A stretch of DNA of 64,000 nucleotides. Origin: Cricetomys ansorgei. Taxonomy: Eukaryota; Chordata; Mammalia; Rodentia; Nesomyidae. The stretch lies in assembly GCA_026225945.1 (NCBI GenBank), contig JAMJFZ010000770.1, positions 3,968,001-4,032,000 on the forward strand, given 5' to 3'. Below, in pieces: positions 53,309 to 64,000 of the stretch. Below the pieces are notes generated by a model, which searched no databases, was not told where the DNA came from, and was given only the letters and a program-made list of their open reading frames with translations. The position numbers and the translations under genes were made by a program. Numbering within the stretch: position 1 is the stretch's first letter; each line of letters starts with the position of its first letter.

Positions 53309-54264
53309 TCTCTGGTGAATAGTTTATGTCAACTTGACACAAGCTGACGTCACCTGAGAGTGGGAAATCGCCTTCAGAAGACTAGGCTGTAAGCATTGTC
53401 TTAATTAGTGATTGAAAGGTGTAGGTTTTGTCTCAGAGTGGCTTCCCATCCCCGTGAAGTAGCTCCACCAGCCAGCGGCAGCTCCAGGAAGGGAAGCCAT
53501 ACTGTGGGTCCATGTGGTCTTTGATGGGAGAACCAGGGAACCAGCAGGAATGTACAGAATTCCCAGGAGCCCAAAGCAGAGGGCAGGACTCAATTTATTG
53601 CAGGAACAGGGTCATATATAGTGAGAGGAAAGGTCTCTGGTACCAGGGACATCAGGGGAACCGTATTGGTTATGACAGCACAGGTATGACAGCTTTATTT
53701 GCGTGTTGGGGCTCACAGCAGCCTGGACCTAGGTATTTTCCAGGGAACTAGAGGGAGAGATCTCATATATGTAGAAATGTTACTTCTCCAGATAAACAAT
53801 TTGCCAGGTCTCATACTTTTGAGGGGGCGGTGCCTTGCTGTGATTGCAGGTGGCACAGCTTGAGGTCTGCCAGAGCAGTGGTGAGGGAACAGCTCAACAC
53901 CTTCCACTCTCAAAATGAGAATTCGGGGTTCCAAGCATGCTTCTACTTCACCTCAGCTCCGGGACAGCCCCACAGAAGGGGAGGGCCCAGTCAATTATGT
54001 GTGGTACCATCCCTGGACTGGTGATCCTGGGTTCTATAAGAAAGCAGGCTGAGTAGGATATGGCGAGCAAGCCAGTAAGCAGCACTCCTCCACGGCATCC
54101 GCACCAGCTCCTGCCTCCAGGTTCCTGCCCTGCTTGTGTTCCTGCCCGGGCTTCCTTTGATGATGAACAGTGCTGTGGGAGTATAAGCCAAATAGACCCT
54201 TTCCTTCCCAAGTTGCTCTTGGCCATGGTATTTCATCAGAGGAATGGTAACCCTAACTAAGACA
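53309..54264 (+). repeat. MTD-like MaLR LTR split by a solo LTR
   Basis: The left part runs from CTCTGGTGAATAGTTTATGT to CTTAATTAGTGATTGAAAGG. The right part runs from GAAGGGGAGGGCCCAGTC to GTAACCCTAACTAAGACA. Joined across the insert they give a normal MTD arrangement. The insert is at 53420-53974. Confidence 0.9.
53420..53974 (-). mobile_element. Solo ERV LTR (ERVK-like) with 6-bp target duplication
   Basis: 555 bp, TGTAGGTTTTGTCTCAGAG to GGGACAGCCCCACA on the plus strand, so TG...CA at the ends. Hexamers GAAAGG (53414-53419) and GAAGGG (53975-53980) flank it, 5 of 6 matching. Reverse-strand AATAAA is at 53594-53599 with a TATA-like CATATATA at 53613-53620 just upstream in the LTR sense, fixing minus orientation. 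It shares its minus-strand 5' end with the LTR near 27.6 kb. Confidence 0.85.
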
Positions 54265-54499
54265 GCCTCCATCTTCTATGGATATATGAATGTGGCAGTC
54301 ATCGTGCGTGTTTTATTTTCCACTCCACTATGGCAGCCATTACTAATTAATCAGGTATGATTTACTATATGCAATGTAGAGAATGAATGTAGGTATAAAT
54401 GTGCAAATTTCTGCTTATGTGAATGTGTCCACTGAGAGAACCAGAGATCTATGGCTCTGTAGTAGAAACCAGCACACCTGGGATGCAGATATTGGCTCC

Positions 54500-54812
54500 T
54501 GTGTTAGTTACTTTTCTCTTGCTGATAAAATATCATGACCAGTGCAGTTTATAGAAGGAACGGGCTTTCTGGCTTACACTTCCAGAGGAGGACCATCATG
54601 GTAGAGAGGCGTGGTGAAAAGCAACAGGCATGGTGCAGGGACAGCGTACATCTTCAAAGTACAGGCATGAAGCAGAGAGGCAACTGGACATGAGCCAAGA
54701 CCGTAAACACCCAAAGCCCACCCCGGTGAGACACAGACAGCAAACCTCCCCAAACAATGTCACTGACTGAATACCAAGTGTACAGATGCCTGAGCTTATG
54801 AGGAACATTTTT
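54500..54812 (-). repeat. Rodent MaLR LTR (MT/ORR1 group)
   Basis: TGTGTTAGTTACTTTTCTCT, ATAAAATATCATGACCAGTG, GTTTATAGAAGGAACGGGCT, CTTACACTTCCAGAGG and a degraded CCCAAACAATGTCACTGACT end are the reverse of a rodent MaLR LTR. Confidence 0.8.
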
Positions 54813-55187
54813 ATTTAAGTTGAAACAGCTTCTAAACACCATTCTCTCCTCAAAGAAGCCAAGGCTTCTTAGGAATGGCTGCTCCCAGTGCTCAGAAGAA
54901 CCCTGCTTTGTCCAAACTAAAGTCCAAACTAAAGGGAGTGTTCAGGGAATTATGGGGAAGAAATCAAAAAGGATGTAGAAGCCCACAAGAAAGGACTTTT
55001 CTAGGGAAGCTTAAACACAAAAATAGGTAACAATGTTAACAGATTATAATCAACCACAGCAAATAGAAATCTATGGTTGCATAGATTAAAAATTATGCAA
55101 ATGAATAAATTGAATAGAATTGAAATACATAGTCTCCAAATTTCTCCATAACATATGTGTTAGTTATTTTTTTTAAAAAAGCAAGTA
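54813..55187. other. AT-rich non-coding sequence
   Basis: Probably old L1 material by composition, but no segment is clear enough to name. Confidence 0.35.
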
Positions 55188-55825
55188 ACTTTACAGTGGA
55201 GGAACTCCTTCATCAGGCAATCAAAATTTTGCCCTCCAATACTGAAAAAATAATCCAAAATGGCCTGTGGCCTAATGGGATACAGTGGGAAAAACCAGGT
55301 ACCACTTCTGATAGCCCTGCCAGATTCCGGAAAGCTGCAGCAGCTCTTGGGAGACATCTGGAAAAAAGAGCGTGAGTGGATAAACAATAAAATAACCAAT
55401 CTGGACCCTCCAAAACCGCCGAGATCATCAAAGCCAAAGAAAGACCCAAATCATGGAGATGAAGGAGACTCAAGAGCAAGGTCAGCCAAGTGCAGCCCGC
55501 GATGCTGTCTGGATCTTTCCGCTACCTGGGACATTGTTGAGATGGCTGGCAAAGACTGTGTGTTTGGCAAGAGCCCAGTGGCATCTGAGAAAGGCTAAGA
55601 TCTATATGGGAGGTTAACTTTCTGCACTTGAAGTTGACATTGTGGTCAGGAGGGGGACTGTCCTTGCTTAGGGGCAACCCACACCACAGTACCCAGGGAT
55701 GACAGAGCACCAGGCCAGCTAATTGCTCTCAAGTGAGTCAGGAAAAGAGAGAGAGAAAAGTTCTTTGTGCTGTATTTGCAACTTTTCTATAAACTTGAGG
55801 ATATTTCAAAATAAAAGGGAAAAGC
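55188..55825 (+). repeat. L1M 3' UTR
   Basis: AACTTTACAGTGGAGGAAC, later GAAGGAGACTCAAGAGC, GGGACATTGTTGAGATGGCT, GGCAAAGACTGTGTG, and the end GTATTTGCAACTTTTCTATA plus ATTTCAAAATAAAAG follow the 3' UTR of an old L1M element in plus orientation. Confidence 0.8.
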
Positions 55826-56300
55826 AAAAATTGTGTCAAATCTTAAAATCATAAAACTTAGAAAAGAAAATGCCAAACGTATGATCTTTAAAAATGGTTG
55901 GCTCCCTCAACATAAAGATACTGTGTTGTCAGAAAAATATCAATACGCAAAGATGGCCAAAGGCTTCAACAGACAATGTCAAAATAATTACATGTTCAAG
56001 AAACATACAAAACCTTGATCTTCTCACAGAATACACACACACGCACAGACACACACACACACACACAGATGTGTACCTTCGTATACACATGCAAACACAC
56101 ATACACACATGCATGCACACACCCTCATACACACACATCCAAAAAGATAAAATCTGCATATCCATTGGTTGTGAAAATATATTCGCAAACACCTATTGCA
56201 GTACGGCTTGTAGAGATAAATCACTTAATTTTGCAACAAAAAGGCATCAGATAAATTAACCCCAATACATTAAAAAAAAGAGAGAATACTATGGCAACCA
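55826..56300 (+). repeat. Probable older L1 fragment with a CA-rich insert
   Basis: GCAAAGATGGCCAAAGGC, GTGAAAATATATTCGCAAAC and GAATACTATGGCAACCATTA resemble old L1 ORF2 end segments. A CA/CATG-rich simple repeat occupies 56032-56140. Confidence 0.45.
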
Positions 56301-58309
56301 TTAAAAACCATTTAATCAAACGTTATTTAATGACAGCTGTGCAGAGAAACGTTGTTCTATTAGCACCAATACTCAAATCCTGGTGGCTCTAAGCTCGCAC
56401 CTGCTGAATACGGTTATTGTTTCTCTCCAAAGTCTCCCCCAGTAGTTGCTGGGAGGTGTGGCCGGTGTCTTATGCCTTCCTCAGAGCAAGCTTAGAAATG
56501 TCCCCATGGGGACTGGGAGCTATCCTTAGAGGCAGCTTGGGGAACAGGCCATTGCTCTGGTGTGGTGGGTGCTGATCCCTTCCAGGCCTGCTTCTTGGCT
56601 CTGGTTCCACAGTTTCACATGGGCCTTGGGTCTAGTACTGACTTGAGCCAACTCAGAGCTAGACTCTGGCGTGGGCCTACGTAGCTGAGTCTCACTCTGT
56701 CTTTGCTTACGACAAGCCATCATTGGAACCCAAAGCTAGTTCTTCAGGCCCGTTTAAAGTCTCTTCTCCTGTCTTCCCTATGTGCCCCAGAAAAATAAAA
56801 AAAGTCTCTAAAACTTTTTCCTTTCATTTGAAGCACAAAAAAAAAAAAAAAGAAAAAGAAAAAAGAAAATTTCCCTCACGTAATACCTACTGCAGTAGAT
56901 AAGGAAATAGAGAAGAATTAGCAGGTCTCCCTTTGAAAAATAACCCAGTTCCAGCCCTCTCTGATCTGTACACATGAGGGGAGACCGATGCAAATAAACA
57001 AACACAAATGATCCCACAAAAGCCCAGAATGGTGTACACCTAAAGGCGGTCTCTGCTCAGATCCAAGAGGTAAAACGAGAAGTAACTTGTTTTCATTGGT
57101 AGTTTATTAAAATGCCTTACTTTTAAACTGCTATATAGTTCCTGGAAGGCAAAATGCCCACCATAAAATATTTCTAAGATAAAATAAGAACGCTCATAGC
57201 CTATCCACACACCCACATGCCCTAGACTGAACTTGACCAGTCTTCCAGGTCCCTGTAAGCTTCCCCTACACACACAATTTCCAGCTTCTCTCCTCCCTAA
57301 GAGCCATATCCACAAACAACACCATCCCAAACTTGGATTTTCCATAAGTTAAGGCTATGCTCTGTGCATCTTGAGTCTAGCTCTTCCCCTCGGCATGCTG
57401 GTCCTGAGGCAGCTCACTTTCTGGGGCATGCCATGAACAGTTTGCTCATCCATTCTGCTGTGATGAACATGTGGGTCAAATCCTTCTACTTCCTTCCCAC
57501 TGGGAATGCTGTGAATATTCTTGTCCAAGTTCCCTTAGAGCACCTCCAGTAACTTTCTTGATGCTTCCAGAAGGATCACAGTGTGAGCCCATCCCTAGCT
57601 TTTCTAGAAAACATTGTCTTTCCTAGATACAGGTCTGTTCAGTGCGCTCTCTGCAGTGTTTAAGGCTTAAAATGCAGGTCCATCTGGACGGTTCCAAATG
57701 AAGGCCATATTCAAAAGCCTCCCCAGGACACCTCTGCCTAGAATGCTGAGCTGCTAATGAGGTATGTGACACAGCAGGAAGGCACTGCTTTCCTGAAGCT
57801 CAAGAGCATTTGGGAACAGCCTAAAGCACCTTCTGTGGTCACAGACACAGCAGTGGCTCACAGGCTCTGGGATCTCTGAGAGGTGCTCTTGCTTGAGTCC
57901 TCAGCTCTCTGAAGCCAGAGAAACCTCTCAAGAGCCTCTGAGGAGCCCTGTGAACACAGGAGAGTGACATCATGGCTCAATCCCTTTCCTTAGTCAGCAT
58001 GTGAAACCACCCCCTACAGGGACATCTGGGATGAGTAAAGACAGGGAATACTTTTATTCATCTCAGGGGTTCCCTCCATCTTTGAGCTGCACCGTCTAAG
58101 GATCATTTTGACCACATCCTGGCTCCTCATCAAAATCCCACACCAGCACCTGCAAAATCTGTGGACTGAGATGGGATCACATCTCTGCCAGCCTCAGCCA
58201 GTGGTGAGCACTAGGCCCCTGCAGCCCACCTCTGCCTGATTTTCAGGATCCCAGAAAGAACCTTTGGGGCCCTTTCTATCCTTGTGTTCATTCCTCATCA
58301 TACAGAAGA
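56301..58309. other. Unique non-coding sequence
   Basis: An A-rich tract lies near 56834-56870. The stretch 57430-57550 has a faint L1-like feel in reverse (GCTGTGATGAACATGTGGGT) but not enough to call. No gene is seen. Confidence 0.4.
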
Positions 58310-58500
58310 ATGAAATCATAAAACCTGGATCTAAATCCCTGCTAATCTGCCTTTTCAGACTGTGGGTCTGAATTCTTTGCTTAACCTCTCTGAGGTTCCA
58401 TTTGTGTAATAACTAAGCTACTGCCATTCTGACCTATTATGAAATCTCAAAGATTCAATGCCAATGCCTGGCACATGGGCCATTCACAGGGACCCCTAGC
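58310..58500 (-). repeat. MIR SINE
   Basis: AAACCTGGATCTAAATCCCT, CTTTGCTTAACCTCTCTGAG, GTTCCATTTGTGTAATAAC and CAATGCCTGGCACATGGGCC are the reverse of MIR over most of its length. Confidence 0.85.
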
Positions 58501-59891
58501 AAGTGTCTAGGTTAGCCTAAGCGTGAATAATTCAGCTCCTTCCATTTTACAACTTCTCTAAGAGACTGGATTTTCTGAAACTTCAGCTGTTGCAGTGAGG
58601 GGAGGTGGTCACCCAAACAGAAATGCAGAGGCTGTCATGGTAGTCAAAGAGATAGTAGCCCGACCCCTCTTACAATGCTCCTTGATGTGCAGTTCAACCA
58701 GATTAGATGGACCTAACCCTAACCTTGTTATGTCCCTCTCTTAATGTACTGATCACAGTCAACTATGTACTGAGTTGGTTCAAAAGCACGAGAATGCATG
58801 AATACAAATACACCTGGCAGACCTGTGTCTGTCCGGTGTGAACATCTGAGCACAGGGGTTGAGTTAGGTTCATGCCTCAATCTGCCAGGAAACTCATCCA
58901 GAAGTCTACATGTGACTACACTCAACAAACACAAGGTGTTCAGCAACCATCATCAAAGTTGGTTAAATACCTCTTTTCTGCAAGACAGGAACTTGGCAGG
59001 GCTTTGAACTACCCAAAGGTATTGCCCTTGGGGACTTCCTAAGTCAACAGGGAAAACAAAGCCAAAGTCAATCATGAAAGCCGCCCGAGTGTGTAGATTC
59101 TAGAAAAACACGTCAGTCTGAGCTGAACAGAGGCAAGGGGTTCCATCCTGTGGCCACCATCGTGAACCTGGGACAGCTGCACATCAGTTACATGAGAGGC
59201 CTAGCATACTGAGGCTAGAGCAGCGTGCTGAGGCCACAGGCTGCAGATATACAGGCTTTGCCAGGCAGTGGAGGACCACGGAAGGCTTCGAGCTGAGTCT
59301 GTGTTTTAGAAGAATCACTCTAGAATTTTAAAAGACAAAGTGAAAAGATTAGACAGTCAATCTAGGAAGACTAATAATGTGTGAATTTACAGGATTTCTC
59401 AAAAGAATGGAACAAAAGGTACGCAAGGAAGTCATCCAAGACATAATTTAGGAAAATTTCCGTGAGCCATAGGGCACAGGTTTCTAAACTGAAAGCTTAT
59501 CACTGGCCAGTGCAGGACACGTAAGTAGACCTTCACTACAGCATAGCAAGACCAATGCTTAGAGCTATGGCAAGAAACACCAGATAAGTAACATACAAAG
59601 AATCTGGAAGCACAATGGCATTGACTTCTTCACTCATTAGTGATTCCGAGGAGGTAGAAAAAGAAAGAAAAAGAAACAGTGAAACCCTTTCATAATATTA
59701 TGGGGAAAAAATCCGATGCTGAGTTCTACACCCAAGCTAATAACTGAAAACTTTTTACAGAACGTTGCCCTACCCTGTGCATCCTTTTTGAGAAAGTATG
59801 ACAGGATACGCCCAACCAAAGCACATCTGTAAACTAAAAACAAAGGAAACAAGGGAGAAAAGGCAGAAAGGAAAACATCCTTAAGAGGGTT
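58501..59891. other. Unique non-coding sequence
   Basis: Nothing recognised. Confidence 0.45.
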
Positions 59892-60250
59892 TGTCTTAAC
59901 TACTTTTCTATTGTTGTAAAGACACAATCATAACCACTGCAGCTCATGGAAGAAAGCCAACAGGGCTTATAGTTCCAGAGGGTTAGGGACCATCACGGTG
60001 AGGAGCATGGCAGCAGGCAGGCAGGCATGGCACTGGGCCAGTATCTGATAACTTATATCTGATCCATAGCAGGAGGCAGAGAAAGAGGAGAGCAACCTAA
60101 CTGGCAATGGTATGAGCTTTTGAAACCTCAAAGGCTGCCCTCAGTGGCACACCTCCTCTAACAAGACCACATCTCCAAACCCTTCCCAACTGGGGACCAA
60201 ATATCCAAATATATGAACCTATGGGGGACATTCTCGTTCAAATCACCACA
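59892..60250 (-). repeat. ORR1-group MaLR LTR, full length
   Basis: TGTCTTAACTACTTTTCTAT, GGGCTTATAGTTCCAGAGGG, CATGGCAGCAGGCAGGCAGG, CCAACTGGGGACCAAATATC and CATTCTCGTTCAAATCACC plus ACA make a complete reversed LTR. Flanks GGGTT and GGTTT match 4 of 5, a possible target duplication. Confidence 0.88.
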
Positions 60251-60689
60251 GGTTTGTAGGGGATTTCAGAATGACACTGTCCAGGTATACAGAGTAACTG
60301 TCTCTGACAGCAGTGTTGGAAGGTTCTGGGGAGGCTCTTCAGATTAATATAGCTAACAGCAGCATCACATAGCAAAGACTTTGGAGTTGAATTGGCAAGA
60401 CCGAACTAATGGGCATGTAAGCCAGGAAGGGAGATAGTTATTGGCCATGGAGAGGGCAAGAAGTCATAAGGGGAGGAAAACGTAACTGTTTCTCTCTTCA
60501 AACTCTGTGCATGCATAACGTTAAAATGCAAACAGACAATTTATTTCTGTAAATGCACTGGAGTACTCCTACCCTCAATACTACCATTTCAAATTTCCCA
60601 GAGGAGGAACCGAAGCCCAGTACCCATCCCAGACACCCTGCCCCTCCAAGCAGGCCTTTGCCTTTGAGGGATGGGAGCTACTGGGACCA
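60251..60689. other. Unique non-coding sequence
   Basis: Nothing recognised. Confidence 0.45.
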
Positions 60690-60930
60690 GCGATGGGCTG
60701 GGAGAGTTGATAAATTTGCATAGAATTTTAAGACAGAGACACATGGTAATTAGTGCTTTTGGGTAGAGAATAAATTCAGCGTCTCCTCCACACCGTAGGA
60801 ATGGAACGTGTGAAATGGATATGGCAGCCTAGGGAGCCTATCAGTTCACCTTAATCTCACTTTTTGTCTTGTGTGATTTAATTATTCAGTGCCTTTGAAA
60901 ACCAACTGCATTGATCAGCAGCCTACCTCA
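60690..60930. promoter_or_regulatory. Candidate conserved non-coding element H
   Basis: Repeat-free AT-rich block with GATAAATTTGCATAGAATTT (octamer-like TTTGCAT), GGTAATTAGTGC, GAATAAATTCAGCG, CACCTTAATCTCAC and GTGATTTAATTATTCAGTGC. Composition and motif density resemble the 6-25 kb islands. Inference. Confidence 0.45.
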
Positions 60931-61234
60931 CAGGGTGCCAATTTAGAATCTTCTCCAAGGGCTTTGGGCAAGAGCTTCTGGGTTCCTGTGTCTTGAAGTC
61001 TGGAGATTTGTACCAATCATGTCATTTCTGGGCCCCAGCTCCAGACCAGTCTTTTCCCTTCTTATTCTGCTGCCTGAGGATCCCTCCCTCAGCGTGGCTG
61101 AGATACAGACACATTCAGGGCTCGCAGCATAGGGAAAACAGCCAGAATGAGGTAGGGGGAGGGGGGGACTCGGCAAGGGCATGTACTGTTTTCCCAGGTC
61201 CTAGAAACTTCTTGTTGCATCCCAGGTGCCAGTA
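60931..61234. other. Unique non-coding sequence
   Basis: A short G-rich patch (GTAGGGGGAGGGGGG) lies near 61152. Nothing else is recognised. Confidence 0.45.
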
Positions 61235-61380
61235 TCTGTATTCCCCATCCATAATGCCTCACAAGGCAGGGACTACCAATACACCCATTTCACAGATGAA
61301 GCAACAGAAGTACAAAGACACAAGGAAGCCTAAGACCTTGCAGTTCACAGGCAGGCGATCTGGACTCTGAGCTAACATCT
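61235..61380 (+). repeat. MIR SINE fragment
   Basis: CACCCATTTCACAGATGAAG, CAACAGAAGTACAAAGACAC and CTTGCAGTTCACAGGCAGGC match the right half of MIR. Confidence 0.7.
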
Positions 61381-61972
61381 CCCTGGCTGCATAGGTCACT
61401 TTGCTCTGCTGCCTTTGAGAATCCCCTTTGAGTGGACCCAGGACTGAGCCAAGAGACTTAAGAAGGTGAAAAGGGGATACTTCAAAGAGTTCATCTGGTT
61501 CAGCCGGGCCCATGAGACAGTACTCCATCACACCGAGGAGAGCTCCTCAAAGAGGACTTGTGAGCACAGGATTTGGCGTGATAGACCTATGCCAAGGTCT
61601 GTCCTGTCCTCTCTGTGTTGGGACCAACTGGGAGAGAACGGACGTGACAGTGCAGGAAGCATGGTCACACCCTCGACAGGCATAGCTGTTCTGAGCAGCC
61701 CCAAGGGACAGAGATCCTAGAAGGGCACTAGGCAGTGTGGGAAGCATGTGCCATGTGTGCTAGAAGGGACTACTATGCAAGAGTACGTGATCCTTGACAT
61801 GGAAAACTAATAAAAGATACCTTGCCAGAAAAACGGCTCAGAGAAGGATCAGCACTAGGCTCATGCTCTGTTCCTGCTCCTCTTTCTCAAACGACCATTA
61901 CCCCCCTTGGCCATCTGCAAATTGAGATGAAAGCAGCCCCTTTGTCAATCATGGAGTGGTTGAAAGGCATTA
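61381..61972. other. Unique non-coding sequence
   Basis: Nothing recognised. Confidence 0.45.
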
Positions 61973-62296
61973 TGGTGTAGATGTGAAATGTCTCCCATAG
62001 TCTCATGCATTTGAAAGCTTGGTAGCACTGTTTGTGGAACCTCTAGGAAATGAAGCCTTATTGGAGAAAGTGAGTCACCAGGGTGCAGACCTTGAAGTTT
62101 CTAGCCCAACCCTATCTCCTGGTCACTCTGCTTCCTGACTACACAATGTGCCAACTGCTTCCTGTTCTTGCTTCAGTGCCTTTTCCACCACGGTGAACTG
62201 TATTCCTTGTAACTGTAAGCCAAGGTAAATGCTTCCTTTCTTGAGTTACTTCTCATCAAGTATTTTGCCTGAGCAATAACAAAGGTAATGAATACA
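61973..62296 (+). repeat. ORR1-group MaLR LTR
   Basis: TAGATGTGAAATGTCTCCCA, TAGTCTCATGCATTTGAAAG, GAGAAAGTGAGTCACCAGGG, GTAACTGTAAGCCAAGGTAA and GCAATAACAAAGGTAATGAA then TACA make a complete plus-oriented LTR. Confidence 0.8.
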
Positions 62297-62309
62297 GGAG
62301 AAGCACATG

Positions 62310-62375
62310 GGGAAGCCAGGACTCAGAGAGGTCAAGAGTATGCCCAAGGTCACAGAGCCAGCAGAGCAGGGCGCC
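62310..62375 (+). repeat. MIR SINE fragment
   Basis: GGACTCAGAGAGGTCAAGAG, GCCCAAGGTCACAGAGCCAG match the MIR right arm immediately after the LTR, so the LTR may have inserted in this MIR. Confidence 0.65.
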
Positions 62376-63534
62376 TTCCACTACACTGCCTTCCTTTTGA
62401 GTCAGTTACTCCTTCTTCCACAACGGTTTCACCATGGTTGGCAACTGTGCTTGCATCCTGGTGAGGGAGAGAAAATGGGCATTGCAGGTGATAAAGGAAG
62501 AATGGAGTCTGATTTGGGGGCCCAACAACTGATCTGAAACCCTTGACAATAAGGAGTGTCCAACTTGCAGCCTTGAGATGCACGTGTCCACATGGGATCG
62601 AGGGTAGCTGTGAATGTGACCCAACACAAAACCGCCAACTTACTGAAACGGTGTGGGGTGCGATTTGCTTCTGTCTGTTTTTGTTGAATGAATTTCAAAG
62701 TTCTCAGGCACAAGCCTAGTAAATAATAACATCATTTTGCAACTCAAAAAGATGGACACACTTGAATGCTAGCCTACGCTTGGGCCAGCCCTGGATTCTG
62801 AGGATACTGTAGGCTGGTACAGCAGAAAGGGAGCTGATCTGCAATTTAGAAGTCATGCTCCCTGTCAGCTTTTACCATGACTTTGCACTTAGGTCTCTGT
62901 TGCAAACCAGCCAAAAGGATCTATCACGGGCCCCCCACTCTAAGTGGTTTAGTCTCCCAGGAATAGGCACAAAAGCCCTCGAGTAGCTAGTGCACTTGAA
63001 AAATACAGCATAAAGAAGGGACTGTTGTGTCACACGCACACCCTGAGATCAAGACTTATGTGCCACCAATGCTATGACTTTGCAAACATTTCCTTCTCGT
63101 GCACTACTGGTCACTGGCTGAAGCCACTTGGGGGCACTTCGCACAGCTCTGAGCAGAACAGCTGCCAGAGCCTGAAAGATGTCCCTGAAACAAAACCAAA
63201 AAAACTGGCTTTGTGCTCTGAAAGAGGAGAAACATGAAGCTGGAATTCATGAAAGAAAGCCAAGGGGTTGTGAACTGACGCTCAGTGCCTATGTGGTCCC
63301 TTTAACATGTGGCCCAGTGTAGAAGGAACTGCTAGTCCACTCACAGTAGAAGGATCACCAGTGAGTACACAGTGAGTTCTCTCCACTCTGTTATCACCAA
63401 TAACAGGATCCTCATGCCATGGACTCTGACAGTGAAGGTTTCTAACACTGGTGTCCAGACAGAAAGAGAAAACACACACTGCGAAATGCTGGAGTAGTAG
63501 TAGCTCCTGTACACACTGAGGGGAAAGACACGGA
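62376..63534. other. Unique non-coding sequence
   Basis: Nothing recognised apart from the CTCF-like motif listed separately. Confidence 0.45.
63124..63138 (+). promoter_or_regulatory. CTCF-like motif
   Basis: CCACTTGGGGGCACT resembles the CTCF core in plus orientation, the best of the four in spacing of the CCA and GGGGGCA parts. Inference only. Confidence 0.4.
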
Positions 63535-64000
63535 GACAGCGGTGTTGGTGGTAGAGATGGGAAATGCAGCCGTGGTGATTGAACTGATCGTAGTGGTCGT
63601 TTGCGTGGGAGATAGATGGTGGTGGTGAACGCTGGTCCTGGGGTGAAAGTAGTGGGCAGCTGGTGATGGTTGGAGCAGTGGGGAGATGGTGGCGGAGAGG
63701 ACGCTGGTGCTGCTCCAGCGGAGTTGGCAGTTGTGCAGGCGGAGGTGACAGAGACGATGTGGTAGTGGTAACAGCAGCTGCGGAGAAGGGTGACAATAAT
63801 GGTGAGAAGAGCCGTGGAGAGAGCGGCAACGGAGAAGGCCATGGTGGGAATTTGAGACCTAGGTGCTGCCGGCATGGTAAAGGTGGTAGAGATGATGGTG
63901 GTGAGGAAACTGATGGTGGCGGTGGTGATGGAAAGGTGGTATGTGATGCTCGAAATGCTGTTTTAACAGTAGCTGTCGGCGCTGGTGACAGTGACTGGCC
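63535..64000 (+). repeat. Degenerate GGT/GAT-rich triplet repeat
   Basis: Many GGTGGT, GGTGAT and GGTAGTGG units in imperfect array run to the window edge. The minus-strand frames of 197 and 162 codons here are by-products (Thr, His, Pro rich). Confidence 0.7.

Noticed and set aside
55157..55598. Open frames of 72 and 112 codons at 55.2-55.6 kb
   Set aside because: They lie in an L1M 3' UTR.
63282..63875. 197- and 162-codon minus-strand frames
   Set aside because: Thr, Pro and His-rich by-products of the GGT/GAT triplet repeat; no recognisable protein.

Overview
The window looks like a gene-free stretch of nuclear DNA from a muroid rodent, either intergenic or deep intronic. Rodent-restricted repeats show this: B1, B2, B3, B4/ID-type and RSINE1-like SINEs, MT and ORR1 group MaLR LTRs, and a URR1-type hAT element. 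Older mammalian repeats (MIR, MER5A-like, MLT1/MST-like, L1M) fill much of the rest. The repeat set does not separate murine from cricetid rodents. No young L1 and no intact retroviral gene is visible.

I find no protein-coding gene, rRNA, tRNA or CRISPR array. The longest open frames, up to 238 codons, lie in dinucleotide or triplet repeats. Outside those the longest is 173 codons, which is about what chance gives in 64 kb read in six frames. All names of repeat families come from memory of their consensus sequences, not from a database search.

Layout. Positions 1-5000 hold SINEs, an MTD-like LTR split by a URR1 hAT element, and a MIR. Positions 6-25 kb are comparatively repeat-poor. They contain seven AT-rich islands with homeodomain, POU, TCF, forkhead or nuclear-receptor type motifs that look like conserved non-coding elements: near 6.2, 10.1, 11.6-11.95, 13.9, 16.1-16.3, 18.0-18.27 and 24.75-24.9 kb. 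An eighth lies near 60.7-60.9 kb. Positions 25-41 kb are mixed ancient LTR and DNA-transposon remnants, microsatellites and a stack of SINEs nested in an MT LTR at 33.6-34.5 kb. At 42.1-44.4 kb is a short non-autonomous class II (ERVK-like) provirus. It keeps both LTRs, a lysine-tRNA type primer site and a polypurine tract, and its 3' LTR carries a fivefold tandem amplification of the segment holding the poly(A) signal. At 48.5-50.5 kb is an almost complete ORR1 MaLR provirus with a perfect 5-bp target duplication. At 53.3-54.3 kb an MTD-like LTR is interrupted by a solo LTR with its own target duplication. Positions 55.2-55.8 kb hold an L1M 3' end, and the window closes in a degenerate GGT/GAT-rich repeat.

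If the islands are real enhancers, the parsimonious reading is a regulatory desert or large intron of a developmental gene lying outside the window. Four CTCF-like motifs in the same orientation would fit such a domain. This is inference, and cross-species conservation and chromatin data would decide it.
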